Under the pieces are notes generated by a model. That model did not search any database. It was not told the origin of the DNA and worked only from the letters and a program-made list of their open reading frames with translations. Shown here piece after piece: positions 54,601 to 63,600 of a DNA stretch of 64,000 nt. The DNA lies in contig NZ_BMNG01000007.1 of assembly GCF_014646335.1 (NCBI RefSeq), positions 186,001 to 250,000 on the forward strand. Reading direction: 5' to 3'. Position 1 is the first letter of the stretch, and each line of letters opens with the position of its first letter. A program made the position numbers and the translations under genes. Source of the DNA: Streptomyces lasiicapitis (GTDB lineage: Bacteria > Actinomycetota > Actinomycetes > Streptomycetales > Streptomycetaceae).

Positions 54601-57600
54601 CTCGGCTCCGAGGGTCAGTGCGGGTGCCGCGTCCCGCAGCATCAGCGCGATCCGCTCCTCCGGATATCCCGGATCGACCGGCACGAACGCCGCACCCGCC
54701 TTGGTGACCGCCACCTGGGCCAGGACCATCTCCGCCGAACGCGGCAGAGTCAGCGCCACGAGATCGCCGGGACCCACGCCCCGCGCGACAAGCCGGTGCG
54801 CCAGCACATTCGCCCGCGCCTCCAACTCCGCGAACGACAACGCCAAGCCGGGCGCGTCCAAAGCGAGTGCGTCCGGAGTGCGATCCACCGCCGCCTCCAC
54901 CAGAGCAGGCAGAGTCACCGGCGCGACCGACTCGATCGCCGGACGGGCCGTGCCGCCCGCCAGCAACCGCGACCGCTCCCCAGACGGCAGCACATCGACG
55001 GCGTCCAGCCGTGTGGTGTCCTTCGCGTCCGCCAGCGCGTGCAACGTATGCAGCAGCTGGTCCGCCAGAGAGCTGGCCGTCGACTCCTCGAAGTACCGGG
55101 GGTCATAGCCGAGTTCGACCGAGAGCCGCTCCCCGGGTGAAATCACCACAGTGAGCGGATAGTTGGTCGGCTGCACGTCGCGTTCCTGGTCGATGGCCAG
55201 GCCGTGCCGGGCCAGGGCGTCCGCGTCGAACGGGTAGTTCTCGAAGACGACGATGCTGTCGAACAGGCTGGTGCCGCCGGGTATGTCGCTCCAGGTCTGC
55301 AGTTGGGCGAGCGAGACGAAGTCGTGGCGCCGCGACTCCGACTGGGCGGCCTGGAGATCGCCGAGCCAGTCGAGGAGGCGCCGCTGTCCGTCGACGCGTA
55401 CCCGGGTCGGCAGCGTGTTGATGAACAGGCCGACCATGGACGTCACACCGCGCAGGTCGCCCGGGCGCCCGGACACAGTCGTGCCGAACACCACGTCGTC
55501 ACCGCCGCCGTAGCGGGAGAGAAGCAGCGACCAGGCGCCCTGGAGCATGGTGTTGACGGTCAGCCCGGCCTGCTGGGCAGTGTCCCGCAGCCGCGCCGAC
55601 GCGTCGGCGTCGAGCGTCACGCGGACCGAACCGGACGAGGAGGCGCGGTGCGCCTCGGCGGTCCTGTGGTCCCGCGGCAGTTCCGTGGGCGCGGCGAACC
55701 CGGCGAGGAAGGTGCGCCAGTACTGTTCGGCCTGCTCGTGGTCCTGGCCGGTCAGCCAGCCCAGGTAGTCGGCGAAGGGCGCCCGGTCGGGAACCTCGGG
55801 GCGGCGTCCGGTGGTCAGCGCGGCGTACCGCTCGCACACCTCGTCGAAGACCTGGGCCGCGCTCCACCCGTCGAGCAGGACGTGGTGGAACGTCCACACC
55901 ATCCGCACCCGGTCCGGCGCGAGGCGGATGAGGGTGAGCCGCATCAGCGGTGCCGCCCCCAGGTCGATGCCGGTCGCGCGGTCCTCGGCGAGCAGCCGGT
56001 CCATCTCCTGCTCGCGGCGCTCGGCGGACCAGGTCGTCCAGTCGTGGTGGGTGACGGGCACGGTGGCGCGCCGCTGCACGACCTGGAGGGGTTCGGCGGT
56101 CTCCTGCCACTCCAGGCGGGTGCGCAGCACGGGGTTGGCGTCGGCAGTCTGCTGCCACGCCTCGGCCAGGGCGTGCGGGTCGGTGACGCCGCGCAGCACC
56201 AGTTGGACCTGGTTGACGTAGGTGCGGCCGTCCGGGTCCAGGAGGCTGTGGAACAGCATGCCCGCCTGCATCGGCGTCAGCGGGTAGAGGTCGGTGACGG
56301 CGCGGCCGTCGCCCACGATCCGGTCGAGTGCCGACTGGTCGAGGCGGGCCAGCGGGTAGTCGGACGGGGTGCGGCCTCCGGCGCCGGGCTCGGCGCAGTG
56401 GGCGACGATGCCTTCCAGGGCCTGGAGCATGCCGGAGGCGAGGCCCGTGACGGTCTCCTCGCGGTGTGTGCGGTGGCTGTAGTACCAGGTGATCTCAAGG
56501 CGGTCGTCCTCGACGCGGGCCACCACGTCGAGCAGGTGCGGGCGCACCGACTCGGGGGCCTCGGCGCCGCCGAGCCCGCCGGGCACGGAACGCACGAGCG
56601 CGCCGTCGTCGTCGCCCCGGGCTCCGCCGTTCCAGCCGAACCGGCCCAGGTAGTTGAAGCTGACGGCGGCCTCCGGCGCACCGGTCAGCCCCCCGTCCGC
56701 GTCCAGGTGACGCAGCGCGCCGTAGCCGATGCCCCGGTCGGGGACCGAGCGCAGTTGTTCCTTCACTGCCTTCAGGGCGGCGCCCCAGTCCCCGTCCGGC
56801 ACCGCGAGCGCGACCGGGTACAGGGAGGTGAACCAGCCGACCGTGCGCGACAGGTCGATGTCGTCGAACAGTTGGTCCTCGCGGCCGTGCCCCTCCAGGC
56901 CGACGGCGACCGTCCCGCGCCCGGTCCACCCCGCGAGGACCCGGCCGAGGGCGGCCAGCAGGGCGTCGTCGATACGTGTGCGGTAGGCGCCGGGCACCTC
57001 GCGCAGCAGCGCGTCGGTGCGCTGCCGGTCGAGTCGTACGGTGACCTCACGGACGTCGGCCATGGTGTTGCCGCCGTCGCCCTCACCGTCCACGGGCAGC
57101 GGTGCGGCGCAGTGCCGGGACACGTCCTGCCAGTGCTCGCGCTGTGCGGCGAAGCCGCCGGATTCGGTGTGCGCGTGCAGGCGGCGGGCCCACTCCTGGA
57201 CGGAAGTGGTGCGCTCGGCGAGCCGTACTCCTTCCCCGGCGCGCGCCTGCCGGTAGGCGGTGTCCAGGTCCTCCAGGAGTACGCGCCAGGAGACGCCGTC
57301 GACCACCAGGTGATGCACCGTCAGGAGCAGCCGTGGGCGGGCCCCGGTGAACAGGCGGGCGGTGAGGAGCGGGCCTGTGCCGAGGCGGAAGGCGGCGTGC
57401 GCCTCGGCTGTGAGGCGGGCCTCGGTGTCCTCGGCGTCCGCCGAATCCAGATCGCTCAGGTCGTGGACTTCGAGGAGTTCGGGTGCCGCCTTCTCGGCGT
57501 CGGCGCACGTCTGCCGCCATGCGCCGTCGTCCTGCCGGTCGAAGCGCGAGCGCAGGGCGTCGTGGTGGGCCCACAGGGCGGTGAGTGCGCGGCGCAGGGC

Positions 57601-60600
57601 GTCGGCGTCGACGTCCTCGGCTGTCTCCACGACGACGGACTGGTTGAAGAACTCCGGGCGGTGCGGGTCCGCGTCCAGGAACCAGTGCTGGATGGGCGTG
57701 AGCGCGACCTCCCCGGCCACCGGGTCGGTACCGGCGACGGGCGCGGCGGTGCCGCCGGCGGCCGCGAGGGCGGCGATGGTGGGGTGGCGGAACAGGTCGC
57801 GCGGGGTGAGGGCGAGCCCGGCGGCACGGGCGCGCGAGACCACCTGGATGCTCAGGATCGAGTCGCCGCCCAGCATGAAGAAGTGGTCGTCGGCACCGAC
57901 ACGTGCCACGCCCAGCAGGTCCGCCCAGATCTCACTGAGGATCTGCTCGGCTCCGGCACGCGGCGCCCGGTAGGCGGTGTCGCCCGTCGCGCTCCAGTCG
58001 GGCTCGGGCAGCCTGCGCCGGTCCACCTTGCCGTTGGCCGTCAGGGGCAGCTCCGGCACGGTGACGAAGGCGGCGGGCAGCATGTAGTCCGGCAGGTCCG
58101 CCGCCAACCGGTCGCGCAGCTCGGCCGCGGCCGGAACCGGTGCGCCCGGGGCCGGTACGAGGTGGGCGGCCAGGCGTTTGCGTCCGGCCTGCTCGTACAG
58201 GGACACGACCGCTTCGGCGACGGCCGGATGGGCCGTGAGCCGGGCCTCGATCTCGGCGGGCTCGACCCGGAAGCCGCGAATCTTGATCTGGTCGTCCGCG
58301 CGCCCCACGAAGTGCAGTTCGCCGTCGCCGCTCCAGCGCACGATGTCGCCGGTACGGTACATGCGGGTGCCGGGCGCGCCGAACGGGTCGGCGAGATAGC
58401 GGGCGGCGGTGGCCCCGGGCAGTCCGGCGTAGCCGCGGGCCAGACCGGCACCCGCGACGTACAACTCCCCTGGAACGCCGGGTGGTTGGGGCTGCAGCGC
58501 GTCGTCGAGGACGTACACGCGGGTGTTGTCCAGGGGCCGCCCGATGGGCAGCACCGCGGGCAGCGGGTCGCCGGCGCGGAAGGGGCGCCGGGTGGCGAAC
58601 GTGGTGGTCTCGGTGGGGCCGTAGCCGTCGACGACGGTCAGGCCGGGGCAGGCGTCCAGGACCCGCGCGACCACCGCGCCGGGCACGGCCTCACCGCCGG
58701 TCCACACCTCGGCGGCACCGCGCAGGCAGGCCGGGTCCTCCTGGGCGAGCAGACGGAAGAGCCCGGCGGTGAGCCACAGGCAGCGCACGCCCTGCTCGTC
58801 GATCGCGTGGCGTACGGCGGCGGCGTCCAGGTCGTCCGGCGGCGCGAGCACGGCCGTTCCGCCGTGCAGCAGCGGCACCCACAGCTCGTACGTCGAGGCG
58901 TCGAAGGCGTGCGGGGAGTGCACGAGGACCCGCTCGTGCCCGGCGAAGGCACGGTCGAGAGCGAGCGCAGCGACGTCCCGGTGGCGCACGGCGACGCCCT
59001 TCGGGAGGCCGGTGGAGCCCGAGGTGAACATCACGTACTGGACGTTGTCGGGGTGCACGAAGGGGATGCCCGGACCGCCGGGCGCGGGTGCGCCGGACGC
59101 CCGCCCGTCGGACAGCTGCGCCCCGTCGGACAGTGGCGCCCCATCGGCCGCCGCACCGCCGAAGGCTCCGGCGAAGTCGACGTCGAGACCGCCGCCGAAG
59201 CCGCCGCCAAGGCTGTCGTCGAGGTCACCGTCGACGCGCAGCACCCTGCCCTCGGGCAGCACACCGCGCGCGCTCTCCTCCCAGGCGGCATCCGTGAGCA
59301 GCAGCCCCGCGCCCACATCACCGAGCATGTGCCGCAGCCGCTCGTCCGGAGCCCTGCCGTCCAGCGGGACGTACACGCCGCCGGTGCGGGCGAGGGCGAG
59401 TTGCGCGACGACGAGGGTGACCGAACGGTCCATCAGGACGCCCACCGCGACTTCCGGCGTGACGCCGAGCGCGATGAGCCGACCGGCGAGGGCCTCGGCC
59501 CGGTCGTCCAGCTCTCCGTAGGTGAGCCGTTCGTCCCCGGCTTCCAGGGCGACGGCGTCGGGCGTGCGGCGCGCCTGTGCGGCGAACAGGTCCGCCGCGG
59601 TGACGTCCGGGGTGTGCGCGGCGGTGTCGTTCCACGTTTCCAGCACCTGGTGGCGGCGGGCGGGTGTCAGCAGGGGAAGCCGCGCGGGCGCGCGTTCCGG
59701 CGCGGCCGTCATGCCTTCCAGGAGGACGGTCAGGTACTCGGCCATCCGCGCGACGGTGGCGGCGTCGAACAGTTCGGGGTCGTAGCCGACCCGCAGGGCC
59801 AGTTCCGTCCCGGGGTACGCCACCAGGCTGAGCGGGTAGTTGGTGGTCTCGATGCCGTCGAGCCCGGTCAGCCGCAGCCCGTGGGCGGCGGCGAGGTCGT
59901 CGTCGACGGGATAGTTCTCGAAGACCACGATGCTGTCGAACAGCGCGGCCCGTTCGGGCAGTTCGCTGAGCGCCTTCATCCGCGTGAGCGGTACGTGGTC
60001 GAAGCGGCGGTCCTCGCTCTGGCCGCGCTGGAGGTCGCGCAGCCAGTCGAGGAGGGTGCCCTCGCCCGCCACCGTGACGCGGGTGGGCAGGGTCGATATG
60101 AAGAGCCCGGCCATGTCCTCGGCGCCGGGCAGCTCGGGCGGCCGGCCGGAGACGGTGGTGCCGAAGACGACGTCGTCCCGGCCCGCCTGCCGGCTCAGGA
60201 GCACCGCCCACGCGCCCTGGACCAGGGTGTTGACGGTCAGCCCCGCCGACCGCGCGAGGTCTTCGAGCGCCCGGCTGGTGGCCTCGGGCACGGTGACGCG
60301 GACCGCGTCCGTCGACTCGGCGTGGTGGCTCTCGCGCGGCTCGCGGTCGTAGGGCAGCGGGGTGGTCTCGTTCAGGCCGCAGAGGCGGTCCCGCCAGTGC
60401 TGTTCGGCCTCCGCCGCGTCGCGCTCGCGCAGCCAGGCCACGTAGTCGCGGTACGGACGCCGGTCGGGCCGCTCCGTGAGGGAGCCGTCGGCGCCGGGCG
60501 CGCCGGTGATCCTGGCGTGGTGGGCGAACACGTCGGACAGGACGTGGAACAGGCTCCAGCCGTCGAGGATCAGGTGGTGGAAGGACCACACCACCCGCAC

Positions 60601-63600
60601 GGAGGTGTCGGTGAGCCGGGCGAGGGCCAGGCGCTGGAGCGGGGCCGGTGTCAGGTCGGCGCCGCGCTCGCGGTCCTGGTCGAGGAAGTCCCGCAGCCTG
60701 GTCTCCCGTTCGTCCTCGCTCAGCTCGCGCCAGTCGAGGTGGGTGACGGGGACGGCCACGTGGCGCCGCACCACGAAGAGAGGCTCGGGGACGTCCTGCC
60801 ACACGACGTCGCCGCGGAGCACCGGTGTGCGGTCCGTGACCTGTTGCCAGGCCGCCGCGAACGCCTCGGCGTCGGACACGCCGTCCAGGACGAACGACAA
60901 CTGCTGGAAGTAGACGCGCCGGTCGTCCTGCGACAGGCCGTGGAAGAGCATGCCCGTCTGGGTGGGCGTGAGCGGGTGGACGTCGTCCACCGCGCCGGGG
61001 CCCTCGCCCGTAATGCGGTCCACGGCGGCCTGGTCGAGCGCGACCAGCGGGAAGTCCGACGGGGTGCGCCCGCCGGTGCCGGGGGTGGCCGCGTGCCGGG
61101 CGATGTCTGCGAGCGCGTCGGCGAACCGCCCGGCGAGGCCGGTGACGGTGGACTCGTGGTGCAGCGCGGCGGAGTAGAACCAGGTGAACTCCAGCTCCTC
61201 GCCGTCCAGTTGACCCACGACCTCCAGCGGGTGGGGGCGGGCGGCGAGCGGGTCGGCGTCCAGCTCCAGCGGACGGAACGTACCGCCGTACAGACCGTCG
61301 GACTCCTCACCGACCCCGAACCGGCCGAGGTAGTTGAAGCTGACCTGCGCGGCGGGCGCAGGCGGCAGCACGCCGGTCCTGCCCAGGTACCGCAGGACGT
61401 CGTGCCCCAGACCGTGCCGGGGCACCACGCGGAGCTGTTCCTTGACCTGCTTGAGTACGGCGTCCCAGCTCGCGTCCTGCGGGACGGCGAGGGCGACGGG
61501 GTGGCGGGTGGTGAACCAGCCGACGGTGCGGCTGGTGTCGACGTCGGCGAAGAGTTCTTCTCGGCCGTGCCCCTCGACGTCCACGAGCACGCGCTCGTGT
61601 CCGGTCCACGCGCATAGCACCCTGCCAAGAGCGCTCAGCAGTACGTCGTTGACCCGGGTGCGATAGGTGTCCGGCAGCGTCCGCAGCAGCGCGGAGGTGT
61701 CCTCGGCGGTCAGGCGTACGGTCACCGAGCGCGCCGTGGCGTAGGTATCGGCGCCCGTCAGGTCGCGCGGCAGTTCCGCCGCGGCGCCCGCGGTGGCCTG
61801 TGTCCAGTACGCCGCCTCGTCGTCGAAGCCGCCCTCGGCGGCGTGGGCGGTCAGGCGCCGGGCCCAGTGCCGCAGCGGTGAGGTCTTGGCGGGCAGCGCC
61901 CCGCGCCCGTCTCGGCCCTCGCGGCGGGCACGGTAGGCCCGGTCGAGGTCCTCGAGCAGGACGCGCCAGGAGACGCCGTCGACCACGAGGTGGTGGACGG
62001 CCAGGTGCAGGACGGCGGGCAGGCCCTCGCCCCGGTCGTGCAGGACAGCGCGCAGCAGGGGGCCGTGGTCGAGGTCGAAGGGGCCGAGGTGCGGTGTGTC
62101 GGTGCCGGGGCCGGTGTGGTGGGTGAGGCGCAGCCGGGGCATGCGTACGTCGATGTGCCACCGGGCGCCGCCCGGCCCCCCGGCGACGCCGGGGAAGCGG
62201 GAGCGCAGCGCGTCGTGGTGCGCGACGACGTCGTTGAGCGCGTGCTCCAGGGCCGCCGCGTCGACGGTGCCGGTCAGCTCGGTGGACAGGGTCTGCGCGA
62301 AGTGGCCCGACCGTTCGCTCGCGGTCGCGAGGTGCCCGGCGCGTTCGCCCGCGCTGTCGAACAGCCAGCGCTGGATGGGTGTCAGCGGTGCCGTGCCGGT
62401 GGCGTCCACGACGGCCGGGGCCGTGGTTCTGCGGGGTCCGGAGGCGTCCGCGCAGCGGGCGAGGGCGGCGATCGTCTGGTGCCGGTAGACGTCACGGGAG
62501 GTCACCGTGAGCCCCGCCTGCCGGGCCTGGGCGACCACTTGGATGCTGAGGATGGAATCGCCGCCCAGGGCGAAGAAGTTGTCGTCGGCGCCGACCCGCT
62601 CCACGCGCAGCACCTGGGCCCAGATCCCGGCGAGGGCCCGCTCGGTGGGGGTGCGGGGCGCGACGTGGCGGGTGGTGTGACCGGTGGGCGCCGGTGCCGG
62701 GAGGCGGCCGCGGTCCAGCTTGCCGTTGGGGTTGAGCGGCAGTGCGGACAGCACCGTGACGGTCGCGGGGACCAGGTAGTCGGGCAGGGTGCGGCCGAGG
62801 GTCCGGCGCACCGCCTCCGGTTCGGGGCGCGCTCCGGGGGCCGGGACGACGTAGCCGGCCAGGCGCCGGTGGCCGTCGCTCTCCAGGACGGTGGCGGCGC
62901 TCTGCGCCACGCCCTCGCACCCGCGCAGCGCCTCCTCGACCTCGCCGAGTTCGATGCGGAAGCCGCGCACCTTGACCTGCTGGTCGATCCGGCCGAGGTA
63001 CTCCAGTTCACCGTCGGCGGTCCAGCGCACGAGGTCCCCGGTGCGGTACATGCGCTGCCCCGGCAGGCCGAACGGGTCGGCGAGGAAGCGGGCGGCGGTC
63101 AGGCCGGGGCGTCCCAGGTAGCCGCGCGCGAGACCACCGCCGCCCAGGTACAACTCACCTGTCACGCCCGGAGGTTGGGGCCGAAGGAGCCGGTCGAGGA
63201 CGTAGGCGCGGGTACGCGCCACGGGCCTGCCGATGGGCGGGGACTGGCCCGGCGCCTCCTCGCCCGCGAACCAGGCGGTGGCGTAGACGGTGGCCTCGGT
63301 GGGGCCGTAGATGTTGGCCACCTCGCAGGACGGCATGGCCTCGCGCAGGTCGCGTACGGTCTGCGCGAGCAGCGCCTCGCCCGCGAGGACGACCGTGTCT
63401 GCCTCCAGGGGCGCGCCGCCCGCGGTGAGCATCCGGGAGACCACCGAGGGCACGCCGCTGAGGAGCCCGGCCCGCTTGGGTCCGTCCGCGTCGGCGAGCG
63501 CCGTCAGGTCGGCGACCACCTCGACGCTGCCGCCCGCGAGCAGCGGGCACAGCAACTCGAAGACGGACACGTCGAAGTTGAGCGAGGTGGAGGCCACCAC

